The notes: generated by a model not told the origin, from the sequence alone. A stretch of 64,000 nucleotides of DNA from Hyphomicrobium nitrativorans NL23 (GCF_000503895.1 NC_022997.1:62001-126000); one strand, 5' to 3'. Shown: positions 27,426 to 37,658, numbered from the stretch's first letter. Made by a program: numbers and translations.

Positions 27426-28511
27426 TTAATCCGCGAGCTTTTCCGCGATGGATCGGGCGGCGGTGCCATCACCGTAAGGTAACGCTTCCGTGCCTTTGCG
27501 GCCAACGGCGGAAAGGATTTGCTCGGCTATGGCGGGGCTCGTCGGCGCGGCGAGTTGATTCCATCCGAGGTCGATCAGCTCCGTCCACTCGGTCTCGTCT
27601 CGCAGCGTGACGCAGGGGACCGCGTAGAAGAACGCCTCTTTCTGCACGCCGCCCGAATCCGTTGCGATGACGGCCGCATTGGACTCGAGCGCGACCATAT
27701 CGAGATAGCCGACTGGATCGATCGTCTTGACGCGCTCGAAGCGCAGTCCGTGACGCTCCATTGCCCCGCGCGTGCGCGGATGCAGAGGAAGGATCACAGG
27801 CAATTGCGCGGCCACCCGATCGAGAGCGGCCGTCAGTGCGGCAAGGCGCGCCGGATCGTCGGTGTTTTCCGCGCGATGCAATGTCGAAAGGACGTAACGG
27901 CCGGGCTCGATGGCGACATCCGACAAGATGGAGCGGTCTTTGGATCTGTCGGCGAAAAGAAGCGCTGCATCGTACATCACGTCGCCCACGTGATGGATCT
28001 TGGCGCTATCGACGCCCTCGTTCCGCAAGTTTACAACCGCGATATCCGTGGAGGCGAACAGAAAATCGGACAGATGATCGGCGACGACGCGGTTGATCTC
28101 CTCGGGCATCGCGCGATTGAACGAGCGCAGTCCGGCCTCGATATGGGCAACCGGGATGTGCAATTTCGCCGCCGTGAGCGCGCCTGCAAGCGTGGAGTTG
28201 GTGTCGCCGTAGATCAGCACCGCGTCCGGGCGGATGTCTTGCAATAGCGGCTCGATACGCTGCAGCATGAACCCGGTCATTGCACCGTGGCCGCCTCCGC
28301 CGACTTCGAGATTATGATCCGGCTTCGCGATCCCGAGCTCTGCGAAGAACACGTCCGACATGTTGGCGTCGAAATGCTGGCCGGTGTGGACGAGAATTTC
28401 CGTGATGCGTCCAGTGTCGCGAATCGCGCGACTGACGGGGGCGACCTTGATGAACTGCGGCCGTGCTCCGACGATCGTGACAACGGTCTTGGTTTGCTTC
28501 TTCACGGTCAT
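27426..28511 (-). CDS. UDP-sugar 2-epimerase, non-hydrolysing (WbpI/WecB-like)
   Basis: This 361-residue enzyme carries the WecB-family blocks TIVGARPQFIKVAPVSRAI, VHTGQHFDANMSDVFF, IYGDTNSTLAGALTAAKLHIPVAHIEAGLRSFNRAMPEEINR, STLHRAENTDD, and ATDSGGVQKEAFFYAVPCVTLRDETEW. It is near the size of both WecB (UDP-GlcNAc) and WbpI (UDP-GlcNAc3NAcA) enzymes. The neighbouring WbpA/B/E/D genes make WbpI the better choice, which would yield UDP-ManNAc3NAcA. Sequence alone cannot decide the substrate. Confidence 0.9.
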   Translation of the reverse strand: MTVKKQTKTVVTIVGARPQFIKVAPVSRAIRDTGRITEILVHTGQHFDANMSDVFFAELGIAKPDHNLEVGGGGHGAMTGFMLQRIEPLLQDIRPDAVLIYGDTNSTLAGALTAAKLHIPVAHIEAGLRSFNRAMPEEINRVVADHLSDFLFASTDIAVVNLRNEGVDSAKIHHVGDVMYDAALLFADRSKDRSILSDVAIEPGRYVLSTLHRAENTDDPARLAALTAALDRVAAQLPVILPLHPRTRGAMERHGLRFERVKTIDPVGYLDMVALESNAAVIATDSGGVQKEAFFYAVPCVTLRDETEWTELIDLGWNQLAAPTSPAIAEQILSAVGRKGTEALPYGDGTAARSIAEKLAD

Positions 28512-28898
28512 ATAAGGCTCTCACGTCGCTCGGATGGCACGGCGGGGCATGTCCCTCATTTCCCGGAAGAGCGCGCCCCACGTCCTTGTTGTGCGGAAAG
28601 ACCGCAAGACTAAGATAAACATCGGTATGCGCGCCAACGCCAGACCCGTCGCTCCGGGGGAGCGTCATTTTGCAATTTAGTGCCCGACCGCTCTCGACAG
28701 CCCACAGCCTTTGATGACAACCTTCGAACGATCTGATAACGACAAAATCGGCGCGAAGATAGCAGGATCAGGATGGGAGATTGCAGCGTCTTCTCGTCAC
28801 CGCGTTCTTCATCGGCAATGCATTTCGACACGGTCGCGATTTGCCTACATTCGTGGCGCGATTGTGCTGCTCGAACTGCGATTGGATCATAAAACGGC
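28512..28898. promoter_or_regulatory. Divergent intergenic region between the 2-epimerase and asparagine-synthetase-like genes
   Basis: Three hundred and eighty-seven bases, presumed to hold promoters for both directions. No open frame with a ribosome site, no clear hairpin and no repeat were found. Confidence 0.4.
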
Positions 28899-30794
28899 AT
28901 GTGCGGGCTCTTTTCCTCGATCGGATTTTCTCCTGATCGCGCGCGGATCGACATCGTCGCCCACCGAGGCCCCGACGGAAGCGGCTGGGAGGTTCACGAC
29001 AGTCCCTCGGGGCCTGTCGCGCTTGGTCATCGACGCCTGGCAATTATCGATCTGTCGGAGGGCGGGCACCAGCCGACGTCGGATCCGACGGGCCGATACC
29101 ACATCGTGTTTAACGGCGAGATCTATAATTACATCGAGCTGCGCGAAACCCTGCGGCAGCAGGGCGAGATCTTCACCTCCGATTCGGATACCGAAGTGCT
29201 CTTGCGCGCCTTCGCGGTGTGGGATGAGGCAGCGCTCGACAAGCTGCGCGGCATGTTCGCGTTCGTGGTGTGGGACAAGCGCGAGAAGCGTTTGTTCGCC
29301 GCGCGCGACAGGTTCGGAATTAAACCGCTTTACATGGCGCAGGGCCCGCACGGCATCGCGTTCGCCTCCGAAATCAAGCAGCTGCTCAGCCTGCCCGGCG
29401 TCAGCGGACGCATGAACGTCGCGCGTGTTCACGATTTTCTCAGCTCGGGCATTGCCGACCATACACCTGAGACGATGTTCGATGGCGTTATGCAGCTTAG
29501 AGCGGGAGAGTGCATCAGCGTCGAAACCGGCAAGGGGCTCATCGAGGCCACCATACGGCGCTGGTATTCGACAAGCGTGCCGGAGATCCACCTTTCGGAA
29601 GCGGAAGCGGCTGAACGTTTTCGCGCCGCGCTCTCTGAGTCTGTCGCGTTACACTTGCGCTCGGACGTTCCCGTGGGCTCATGCCTGTCGGGCGGGCTCG
29701 ATTCTTCGGCTATCGTCTGCCTGATGTCGGAGTTCATGGGATCGGGGACGGGCGGACCTAAAGTCAACACGGTTTCGGCTTGTTACCCGGAAAAAAGCGT
29801 CGACGAGAAGCCGTTCATGGACGAGATCGTCGCGCACGCCGAGACGGTCCCACACTTCATCTACCCTCGTGCCGAAGACGTTTTCGCGAAGGCGTCCGAC
29901 ATCACGTGGCACCAGGACGAGCCGTTCGGATCGACCTCGATTTTCGCGCAATGGCGCGTGTTCGAGGAAGCGAGACGGGCGGGCATCAAGGTGATGCTGG
30001 ACGGCCAAGGCGCCGACGAGCCACTCGCAGGATATCATAGCAGCTTTACCTACTACATGGCCGGGCTGACCCGGCAGCGCGACTATCGGATGCTGCTGCG
30101 AACCATGCTGGAGCGCAAAAAGTTCCACGGCCTGCCTGTCACGGATCAACTCAAAACTTATCTCCTGCCATTGCTGCCAGGAAAACTTGCATATGCGCTC
30201 AGAGGTACTCGCCAGGTGCTGGTTCAGCACAACTGGCTCGACGGGGACGCTCTGCGGGAGCACGGTAATCCCAAAGGTGCACTGGCACTTGCCTCCGAGC
30301 TACTTGATCTTCCGCCTGTCACCGACATTCGCACGCTGTGCATGACACTCACGTACGCCTCCAATCTGCAGATGTTGCTGCATTGGGAGGATCGCAACTC
30401 GATGGCTCACTCCATCGAAGCCCGCGTTCCTTTTCTCGATCACCCGTTGGTTGAATTCCTGCTCGGGCTCGGAAACGACCACAAGATTGTCGGTGGCGAT
30501 ACCAAACGCGTTTTGCGCGCCGGCATGGCCGGCGTTCTCCCCGAAACGGTGCGGCAACGGCGCGACAAGCTCGGCTTCTCCACGCCGGAGCAAGTCTGGT
30601 TTCGCGGCCCGTTGCGCGGCCTCATCGAGGATGGGATCGAGAGCACGCTCAAGCGCTATCCCGAGCTGATGAACGCAGTCGGCGTGCGCGCATTGGCAGC
30701 TGACATGCTCGAAGGGCGGCGGCCCGTCGATTTCACGCTGTGGCGGATCGTCAATCTTGGGATCTGGGGCGAGCGGTTCGGGGTGAGCCTGTGA
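28899..30794 (+). CDS. AsnB-type glutamine-dependent amidotransferase, copy 1
   Basis: The 631-residue protein begins MCGLFSSIGFSPD, so the glutaminase nucleophile Cys2 is present, followed by HRGPDGSG, VFNGEIYNYIELRE and SDSDTEVLLRAF. The C-terminal synthetase domain has the ATP PP-loop SGGLDSS (about residue 266), LDGQGADEPLAGY and EDRNSMAHSIEARVPFLDHPLVEF. In polysaccharide loci such enzymes often amidate sugar carboxylates rather than aspartate. It is followed by a glycosyltransferase with overlapping codons (GTGA at 30791), so they work together. Two further paralogues are at 43426 and 47740. Confidence 0.9.
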   Translation: MCGLFSSIGFSPDRARIDIVAHRGPDGSGWEVHDSPSGPVALGHRRLAIIDLSEGGHQPTSDPTGRYHIVFNGEIYNYIELRETLRQQGEIFTSDSDTEVLLRAFAVWDEAALDKLRGMFAFVVWDKREKRLFAARDRFGIKPLYMAQGPHGIAFASEIKQLLSLPGVSGRMNVARVHDFLSSGIADHTPETMFDGVMQLRAGECISVETGKGLIEATIRRWYSTSVPEIHLSEAEAAERFRAALSESVALHLRSDVPVGSCLSGGLDSSAIVCLMSEFMGSGTGGPKVNTVSACYPEKSVDEKPFMDEIVAHAETVPHFIYPRAEDVFAKASDITWHQDEPFGSTSIFAQWRVFEEARRAGIKVMLDGQGADEPLAGYHSSFTYYMAGLTRQRDYRMLLRTMLERKKFHGLPVTDQLKTYLLPLLPGKLAYALRGTRQVLVQHNWLDGDALREHGNPKGALALASELLDLPPVTDIRTLCMTLTYASNLQMLLHWEDRNSMAHSIEARVPFLDHPLVEFLLGLGNDHKIVGGDTKRVLRAGMAGVLPETVRQRRDKLGFSTPEQVWFRGPLRGLIEDGIESTLKRYPELMNAVGVRALAADMLEGRRPVDFTLWRIVNLGIWGERFGVSL

Positions 30795-32233
30795 ACGAGA
30801 CGGAAGCCTTTCAAGACCCTGGGCCTGGAAGCGGACGCAAGCGCATCGGAATTCTCTGCTTATCGGCCATTCCCGACGATCCACGCGTGCGCCGGCAAGG
30901 CGATCTGATGACGGAGGCAGGCTGGGATGTCGTTGCGATCGGTCTGCCGGGGCACCGCTCTTCAGAGCCCAAGTGGACATGCCTTGCAATCGATACCGCA
31001 CCCATTACGCCAACCGTGACGGGCGCTGATGTACCAGATACCAACGATGCGCCCGTTGCAGGCGAGAGTTTCTCGATCCCTCGCGAGATCACTCAGCCAC
31101 ATCGGAACGCAACGGCAGACAGCAAGACACCACGGCAACTGCTTACGGAAAGATTGGCCCAACGCCTCGATGCGTATGGCGCGCCGACCTGGGCGAAAAC
31201 ATTTCTTCTTCCCATTGCCGTGACGCTCATGCCTGTTGTTCGCTGGGGGTATAGCGCGTGGCGCGTGCTTCGCGTCAATCTTCAGCCGTCTTATGCAGCG
31301 GCGTCCTACTGGAGGCTAAGAGATGACTTCCGGAGCATTTATGAATTGGGGCGTCGCCACAAGGTCGACCTGTGGCTCGCGAACGATTGGACAACTTTGC
31401 CAATCGCTGCGCGGCTCGGAGCGGCCCAGGGCATTCCCTACGGCTACGATACTCACGAACTCGCCGTCGACGAGTACGCCCAAAGCCTGCAGTGGCGCGT
31501 CCTCAATCGCGCCCTGATCAAAGGCGCGGAAGGAGGTGCAATAAAAGGTGCCTCCTTCGTGACGTGCGTGTCGGATGGCATCGCTGATCGGTTGCAGGAG
31601 GTCTACGAACTCGACAAACGCCCGGTCGTTATTCGCAACACGCCGCACTATCAGCGTTGCTCACCGCAGCCAGTCGGACAAATCATCCGAGTGCTGTATC
31701 ACGGCATCGTAGCACCGGGACGTGGGCTAGAGGCTTCGATCCGAAGCGTCGCGCTATGGAGACCGGAGTTCCACCTGACAATACGTGGACCGGCGCACTC
31801 TGATTACAAAGCTGCGCTCGAGAAAATAGCGCACGAGATGAACGTATCGGACCGCGTCACGTTCGATCCGCCCGTGCCGATGACGGAGCTTGTCGCGCGG
31901 GCCGCCGAGTTCGACATCGGCCTGTTTGCTCTCCCGGATCACTCGAAGCAGAATGTCTACGTGCTGCCCAACAAGTTTTTCGAGTACACGATGGCCGGAC
32001 TTGCGCTTTGCGTCTCCGATTTGCCCGAGATGACACGGCTTTTGCGAGCGCACAATCTCGGAGTTCTGATCGAGGCGATGACTCCCGAGGCGATCGCTTC
32101 CGCTGTCAATCGATTGGACCGGGACAACCTTGCTCACTACAAAGCCCGCGCGATCGAAGCGGCTAAGGTCCTCAATTGGCAGAATGAGGGCGTCCGCTTT
32201 ATCGAACTCAGCGACAGCGCGACCCGCGTCTGA
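30791..32233 (+). CDS. GT4-like glycosyltransferase
   Basis: The product has 480 residues from GTG 30791, which overlaps the amidotransferase stop. It starts with a GT-B nucleotide fold (GILCLSAIPDDPRVRRQGDLMTEAGWDVVAIGLPG), has an unusual insert of about 100 residues (about 65-165) with one hydrophobic stretch (TFLLPIAVTLMPVVRWGY), and a C-terminal donor site VLPNKFFEYTMAGLALCVSDLPEM. Residues GYDTHELAVDEY resemble the acceptor loop in related transferases. The hydrophobic stretch suggests membrane contact. Donor and acceptor cannot be told. Confidence 0.82.
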   Translation: MNETEAFQDPGPGSGRKRIGILCLSAIPDDPRVRRQGDLMTEAGWDVVAIGLPGHRSSEPKWTCLAIDTAPITPTVTGADVPDTNDAPVAGESFSIPREITQPHRNATADSKTPRQLLTERLAQRLDAYGAPTWAKTFLLPIAVTLMPVVRWGYSAWRVLRVNLQPSYAAASYWRLRDDFRSIYELGRRHKVDLWLANDWTTLPIAARLGAAQGIPYGYDTHELAVDEYAQSLQWRVLNRALIKGAEGGAIKGASFVTCVSDGIADRLQEVYELDKRPVVIRNTPHYQRCSPQPVGQIIRVLYHGIVAPGRGLEASIRSVALWRPEFHLTIRGPAHSDYKAALEKIAHEMNVSDRVTFDPPVPMTELVARAAEFDIGLFALPDHSKQNVYVLPNKFFEYTMAGLALCVSDLPEMTRLLRAHNLGVLIEAMTPEAIASAVNRLDRDNLAHYKARAIEAAKVLNWQNEGVRFIELSDSATRV

Positions 32234-32315
32234 CATCTTGCTATCCACTGGGCTCCGAAACGGGGCGCCTTCGTTCTGCAGGCGGATCCCTGGTTACCGT
32301 CTCAAGCGCCCGAGT

Positions 32316-34892
32316 TCACGAACTGCCTTTTTTCTTGCAATAGGCGATCAAGAGTTGGCGGCCATCTCGTTCGGCGAAATAATCGTTCGAATCCTTCTCA
32401 GCTTGGCTCAATGCATTGATCGCATTGCTTTCCTCAGTGCTATAGGAACGCACAGCAATGGATCTCGGTTGCGGATCCTCCTCCGTCGGAACGGTGATAT
32501 CGTAGTAATCGCCGTAATCCACTAGGTGAACCGGGATAAAGGCGGAAGGCCCCGCTTGATCGATGGCGACAATCTCAAGCCCCTCGACACGTCCCAACAG
32601 GCGCCGAAGTCCGCGCTCATTGAACAGCGAGACGTGATAAGGCGGCACGACATTCGCGGAAGAGGCGCGGGACACTTTGGCATTGAGCTCTGAGAAGTGC
32701 GGCACGACCGTCACCAACATGCCGTCGGGCTTCAACACCGATGCATAGCCTTGAAGGAATTCTTTCGGTTTCGGAATATGCTCCAGAACGGCGACCGAGG
32801 AGATGACATCGAACAATTCACCGGACGCGCGAAGATTGGCGAGATCTGCCGTCGAAATGGTGAACCTGTCGTTGAACGCATTGCGCGCGATGTCCACGGA
32901 CTTTTTGTTGAACTCGTTGAGCTTTACAGTCCAGGATGGACGCGCTTCCGCAATCAGATTGGCAAAAGCGCCAAGGCCACCGCCGACGTCGAGCCATGTG
33001 CCGCTCGCACGGCCTCTTGTCGCACGATCGATGACCGCCATGAGCGTTTCTTTGGGCGCCGAGAAGGGCGTTGCGTCGCCACACCCGAGAAGCAGCGGCG
33101 CCTCAAAGAGATTTCTTACCTGGGTATAATAGGCGCCATCGTAAAGCTTCGCGATGATGTCGTCGGGGGGATAGGGATCGACGGTCACGAAACCGCAGGC
33201 CGAGCATTGCGCGTGAGTAAAACTATACTTGGAAAACGCAGGCGCTAGCGCAACCTGATCACAGGCCGGACACGCCTCATGTCGCGGCCATGTCTTCGGA
33301 TATCCCCCTTCCCTGAAACAGATCGCCTCTATCTCGGATCTCAATGTCGCAAGGCGATATTCTGGCGCGGCTGCTTCTGGCGCTGAACGATCCGTAACGC
33401 CCCCATCGAGTGATGGCATAGTCGCCGATGGCGACCCGGAAACACCCTCGTTCGCTTCAGGCGTCTCGTTTTCCATAGGCCTGTGGACGAGCGACAGATC
33501 GAGAAAGACGGGGGCGCCAAGATCCATTCCCGCATCTTCGACGAAGAACGGATAGTAGAAATGGCGGTACTCATAGAATTCCCACGTGGCGGGCTCGTTG
33601 GGCAACAGACCAATCGAGAGCAGGTACTCGCCCTTGCGGAACGGAACGTAATCGAAATGCAAGTCGATCGTGCCCCGACGGGCAGGCTTCCGGCGATCAG
33701 GCGCGCTGTCATAGCTCTCGCGGGTTTCGAAGGGCCGGATGTTCTGAGTGTAAAATTGGGCGACCGACGAGAGGTCGAGACGATTATTGATCGAGATCGC
33801 CACGCCAAGGCTTGACTCGGGTAACGGGCCGTCGACCCTATATTTAATCCTAAGAAGCGCGTGCTCATAGAACTTCAAGCGCGTCGTCCGCTCTCCAGCC
33901 GAATTGATCAATTCGACGCTGTCGATAAACACCGGACCGCGCCGAAAAATCTGCTGTCCGACAGAACGATCCTCGCCGCTCTGATTGCTCTCGAAAAGTT
34001 TGCGCGGTTCGAGGGCTTTCTGGCGCGGCGCGGCGGCGACTTTTTCTACTATGCTGCCGTCGACGCCGGAGGAGGAACTCTCAGCGGTAGCCAGATGCGG
34101 CTGATTACTCTTTTCCTTATCGAGCGCATCGTCGACAGTCTCAATCCAGCTTTCTTCATCCGAACTCTGGTGCGCAGCGAGATCATAAGCCTGAACGACC
34201 TGCATCGAAGGTCCAACCATGCGCACACGACCCTGATCGAGCCAAACGACCCGATTGCAAAGCTGGGCGAGCAGCGCTGTGCCGTGCGATACGAGCAATA
34301 CCGTGCGGCCGCCTGAACACAACTGACGAATCCGACGCAGTGACTTCTGTACGAAACCAGCATCACCCGTGGCGAGCGCTTCGTCGATGATCAAGATTTC
34401 GGGATCGACGGCCGTAGCGATGGAGAATGCCAAGCGCGCGTGCATACCGCTGGAATACGTCTTCACCGGCCGATTGATGAAGTCACCGAGACCGCTGAAC
34501 GCAATAATGCCGTCGATCTTTCTATCGATCTCCCCCTTGTTCATTCCGTAAAGGAGACCGCTCAGATAGATGTTTTCGCGACCGGAATATTCAGGATGGA
34601 AACCGAGGCCGAGTTCAAGGATCGCGCTTACGCGACCGCTGACTTCAACCGATCCGGATGTCGCTTCCAGTACGCCAGTGATGATCTTGAGAAGCGTGGA
34701 CTTGCCCGCTCCATTCGGCCCGATGATCCCCAGCACTTCTCCGCGCTGAACTTCGAAGCTGACGCCATCGAGCGCGCGAAACGTCGTGTGACGCGCTCGG
34801 CGTGTCAGGACCTCGATTGCGAGATCCAGTGGGCGGGTGAAGACTTGATACTCTTTAGCGACGGAATTGATCCGTATGGCCACATTGCTCAC
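32316..34892 (-). CDS. Fused Wzt ABC ATPase - glycan-binding domain - methyltransferase
   Basis: An 858-residue protein of three parts. Residues 1-240 are an ABC ATPase of the polysaccharide-export type: Walker A GPNGAGKST (58-66), YSSGMHARLAFS signature (146-157), Walker B LIIDEALATGD (167-177) and H203. Residues about 320-470 (FIDSVELINSAGERTTRLKFYEHALLRIKYRV ... FRKGEYLLSIGLL) match the beta-sandwich of Wzt C-terminal domains that recognise the finished non-reducing end. Residues about 541-566 form a zinc ribbon (CPAC, CSAC), and about 585-858 a class I methyltransferase (WLDVGGGLGAF at 633; FDVISSVAVLEHIPKP at 694). In E. coli O8/O9a the chain-capping methyltransferase WbdD and Wzt are separate proteins; here they are fused. 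The permease gene lies 24 bp upstream. Confidence 0.9.
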   Translation of the reverse strand: MSNVAIRINSVAKEYQVFTRPLDLAIEVLTRRARHTTFRALDGVSFEVQRGEVLGIIGPNGAGKSTLLKIITGVLEATSGSVEVSGRVSAILELGLGFHPEYSGRENIYLSGLLYGMNKGEIDRKIDGIIAFSGLGDFINRPVKTYSSGMHARLAFSIATAVDPEILIIDEALATGDAGFVQKSLRRIRQLCSGGRTVLLVSHGTALLAQLCNRVVWLDQGRVRMVGPSMQVVQAYDLAAHQSSDEESWIETVDDALDKEKSNQPHLATAESSSSGVDGSIVEKVAAAPRQKALEPRKLFESNQSGEDRSVGQQIFRRGPVFIDSVELINSAGERTTRLKFYEHALLRIKYRVDGPLPESSLGVAISINNRLDLSSVAQFYTQNIRPFETRESYDSAPDRRKPARRGTIDLHFDYVPFRKGEYLLSIGLLPNEPATWEFYEYRHFYYPFFVEDAGMDLGAPVFLDLSLVHRPMENETPEANEGVSGSPSATMPSLDGGVTDRSAPEAAAPEYRLATLRSEIEAICFREGGYPKTWPRHEACPACDQVALAPAFSKYSFTHAQCSACGFVTVDPYPPDDIIAKLYDGAYYTQVRNLFEAPLLLGCGDATPFSAPKETLMAVIDRATRGRASGTWLDVGGGLGAFANLIAEARPSWTVKLNEFNKKSVDIARNAFNDRFTISTADLANLRASGELFDVISSVAVLEHIPKPKEFLQGYASVLKPDGMLVTVVPHFSELNAKVSRASSANVVPPYHVSLFNERGLRRLLGRVEGLEIVAIDQAGPSAFIPVHLVDYGDYYDITVPTEEDPQPRSIAVRSYSTEESNAINALSQAEKDSNDYFAERDGRQLLIAYCKKKGSS

Positions 34893-34916
34893 GGTAAGTT
34901 CGTCTCCAGTGTGTCG

Positions 34917-35777
34917 TCAGAGGACGTTCGCGAAGTGGTGGCGCAATCTTGTGAAGACGTAGGAACCGCTCGCAAGAACGACAGAGGCCATGATCAAAAG
35001 AACAACCCATGCATATGGATGCTCGAACCGACCGAAGTACAAGACGTCCTGGTAGCACCATATGAGGTGGCTGAATGGGTTGAGCATCAAGGCATACTGC
35101 ATCTTCCCTGGAAGCATGCTTGGCAGATACATGACCGGCATGAGGTACACGTTTATCGTGACGAAAACACGAACGAACTCAGACACATCTCGGAAGTAAG
35201 GCGTTAAGCTCGACAAAAGTAACGCCAGCCCCCATAGCAATAGCACGTGCATCGCGAACAGGATTGGCAGCATCAGAAACATTGGATTGTAAATGCCGCG
35301 AACGATGATGATGTACCCGATCACCGTGAGAAACAGAATGGCCTGGACGAACAATGCCGAGGCCACGGTCTTGGCAATGAGCACCTCTGTCGGAAAGAGA
35401 ACTTTTTTGACAATCGTCTGGTTCGCGAAAAGAATGCTCGGGGAGCGAGCTATCACATCGGCAGTGAGCAACCAAGGCGCCAAGCCGGCAAACAAATATA
35501 TAAGGTAGTCGCTGGGACCACCGTCTCCGATACGCACACGGAACACCGCGGTGAAGAGGAACGCAAAGACAAAGAAGAGAGTAACGGGATGGAGGAACAA
35601 CCAGATGCCCCCGGCGACCTGCGCCGCATGCTGATCGGTTAGTTCGCGTCGAGAAAGCTCTTTTACGAGAGACCAATTCTTGACCACGCTATGGATCAGA
35701 CGAAATACTCCGAGACCATGCTCGTTCGTCGCTCTCCCGCGTTTAATCAATGCGTCGTCTGTGCCCCGATCAGTCAT
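34917..35777 (-). CDS. Polysaccharide ABC exporter permease (Wzm-like)
   Basis: The 286-residue ABC-2 permease has about six membrane segments and family features: ELSRRELTDQHAAQVAGGIWLFLHPVTLFFVFAFLFTAVFRVRIG, and the C-terminal VYLMPVMYLPSMLPGKMQYALMLNPFSHLIWCYQDVLYFG. Wzm proteins form the channel by which lipid-linked glycan crosses the inner membrane. It is paired with the fused Wzt-like ATPase just downstream, in the usual wzm-wzt order. Confidence 0.92.
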   Translation of the reverse strand: MTDRGTDDALIKRGRATNEHGLGVFRLIHSVVKNWSLVKELSRRELTDQHAAQVAGGIWLFLHPVTLFFVFAFLFTAVFRVRIGDGGPSDYLIYLFAGLAPWLLTADVIARSPSILFANQTIVKKVLFPTEVLIAKTVASALFVQAILFLTVIGYIIIVRGIYNPMFLMLPILFAMHVLLLWGLALLLSSLTPYFRDVSEFVRVFVTINVYLMPVMYLPSMLPGKMQYALMLNPFSHLIWCYQDVLYFGRFEHPYAWVVLLIMASVVLASGSYVFTRLRHHFANVL

Positions 35778-36233
35778 GGGATACGATTAAGCTCCATTCA
35801 GCGAGCTCCGGCCGGCGTCTGTTCGCAGGCGGAGCTGAACGTGTAGGAAATGTCCAGTATCTGGGCTCAGACGTTCAATTTTCTGTTTGGATCGACCGTC
35901 AAGCCAATCGGCATGCACCGCATGCTACGTGCCGGACGCACCCGAAACACCGATCGGCCATATATAACGTGCCCGCCGCTTATTCTCCATTCCCCTTCGT
36001 TCGCGGGCGCAAAGTGTTAACAGCCTGCTGTCGCATTGTCACGAGCTGGGATGGGAGGTGACGCGGCCGGGAAACCCCGATCTCCGCGGCGGCCTTACTT
36101 CCCGGACGTGATGCCAAAATCACGGTCTAAGCCTTACCCGTACCTGCGCAACTGCTGCGTGGAACCTCCCCGCAAGGAGGCTCGGGATGACAGCATTCCT
36201 CCCGCACAACAGTACGAGCCTTGGGCGCCTCCG
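35778..36233. other. Non-coding gap upstream of the ABC exporter genes
   Basis: Four hundred and fifty-six bases. The sequence AGCTCCG...CGGAGCT at about 35810-35839 is a loose inverted repeat, and CTCGGGATGACAG at about 36181 recalls the extragenic palindrome at 6802. A CATATATAACG stretch at about 35960 could be a promoter. Nothing coding is supported. Confidence 0.4.
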
Positions 36234-37658
36234 TTACGATCGGAATACAGCCTTGTGCAAAGCGCGGCGATAACGCAACGGAACCAATCTCCACACCCCG
36301 CGGACAGCTCGATATGCTAGCGTATGCTCATCGTCCTCAGGTGTCGTTTGCTCTCCTGCGATAGAGGACCCTTGCGCGTCCGCTGCTGCTGCGGCGGCAT
36401 CGGAGGCTTGCTTCGCGGCCTGGAGCAAACGGTCGTTTAGCACCGCCGCGTCCTGGGGATGAGCCGTCGGCTTCTCATTCAAGGCCCCAGGCGGAGGGGG
36501 GGCAAATTTCTGCGCCGTCGACGAGCGATACGCCACCCATCGCGGATCTATCCTTTCTGCATACTCCCGCTCGATCGTTTCGCGAAGCAGGTCCGCAAGA
36601 GCGCGATAGCCAAATTTCCCCGACTTCACCAAATGATCATACGCGCGATCAGCAAAACCTTGCAGGTAGTCGATATCCTCTATCTTGTCCAAGACATCGG
36701 CCGCATTAGAAAAATCCTTTTCCAACGGGATATAATGAACATCTGGCGTCAGAACATCCGAATAGTTTCCACGAAACAGAACCATCGGCGTCATCATCGC
36801 AGCACATTCAAAAACCCGAGGTGAAATCTGTCCCACATTGAACGGCGCCTCGAGTGGAGCGAGCACGTCCTTCATTTCATCATACGTTGGAGCGCGCCCC
36901 GTAGCGACCGTGAGGTCCTCGACCATTTTCTCAACAGCCGAATCAAAATCAAATACATTGGAGCCACTTTCCGACCCCAACACCGCCCGACACGATCCCA
37001 AAAAATTGTACCACGCATCGCCATAGATGCGGCTTTCATTGTCCATCGCGATATCAGTCGCCACGCCCCGCTTGAGAGCTACTTCTCGAAAGCGTCGCCC
37101 GATTTCGTATTTTTCGAATCCCAGGCGGCCGTATCTTGCGCCGATAGCGCGACCTCGGTAGCCGACTTTCACCTTCCGCTCCGCCAGCGGGATAATTGGG
37201 TAGCGCCCACGGTTCTCGATGACGCTTTCCGGCATGTATCCGGTGAGACCCTGAACAAGAGTCACGCCTGGAAGCTCCGACCTGGGATAAACGAGCGGCC
37301 AAAACTCCTTCTGCATACACGTCAACACAACGTGAAATCCAAGCCGGCGAATGGCACGATGCAGAGTTGCCGTGCGATCATAGTCATCTTGAATCGCTAT
37401 TATTTTAAGGCCGCGAAATTTCTGCAGCGCGTTTTGATAGTCGTCTCCAACATACCCCTCAAAGCAAAAACGGGTGCAATAATTGTTGAACACGACGTCG
37501 TAGTCATTGATATCAAAATCCATCACGGCGTTATGCGTTACATGCACATAGCTAACATCGTAATCTGTGAATTTCTTAAGAGCCGCCAGATACTCAAGGG
37601 TTGTCGGCGTAAAAGTCGACCACATCGAATAGGTAACGAGAATTTTCTTGCGCATCAA
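36234..37658 (-). CDS. Glycosyltransferase-like protein (group 1/CgeB-like C-terminal half)
   Basis: The 474-residue protein starts MMRKKILVTYSMWSTFTPTTLEYLAALKKFTDYDVSYVHV, a GT-B type opening, and has VGYRGRAIGARYGRLGFEKYEIGRRF and QISPRVFECAAMMTPMVLFRGNYSDVLTPDVHYIPLEKDFSN, the donor-site pattern of CgeB/glycosyltransferase-92-like proteins. The last 90 residues are Pro/Ala-rich and low-complexity, ending in a basic stretch. It stands alone between two gaps of about 450 bp and looks richer in A+T than the flanking genes, which hints at separate acquisition. Substrate unknown. Confidence 0.72.
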   Translation of the reverse strand: MMRKKILVTYSMWSTFTPTTLEYLAALKKFTDYDVSYVHVTHNAVMDFDINDYDVVFNNYCTRFCFEGYVGDDYQNALQKFRGLKIIAIQDDYDRTATLHRAIRRLGFHVVLTCMQKEFWPLVYPRSELPGVTLVQGLTGYMPESVIENRGRYPIIPLAERKVKVGYRGRAIGARYGRLGFEKYEIGRRFREVALKRGVATDIAMDNESRIYGDAWYNFLGSCRAVLGSESGSNVFDFDSAVEKMVEDLTVATGRAPTYDEMKDVLAPLEAPFNVGQISPRVFECAAMMTPMVLFRGNYSDVLTPDVHYIPLEKDFSNAADVLDKIEDIDYLQGFADRAYDHLVKSGKFGYRALADLLRETIEREYAERIDPRWVAYRSSTAQKFAPPPPGALNEKPTAHPQDAAVLNDRLLQAAKQASDAAAAAADAQGSSIAGEQTTPEDDEHTLAYRAVRGVWRLVPLRYRRALHKAVFRS

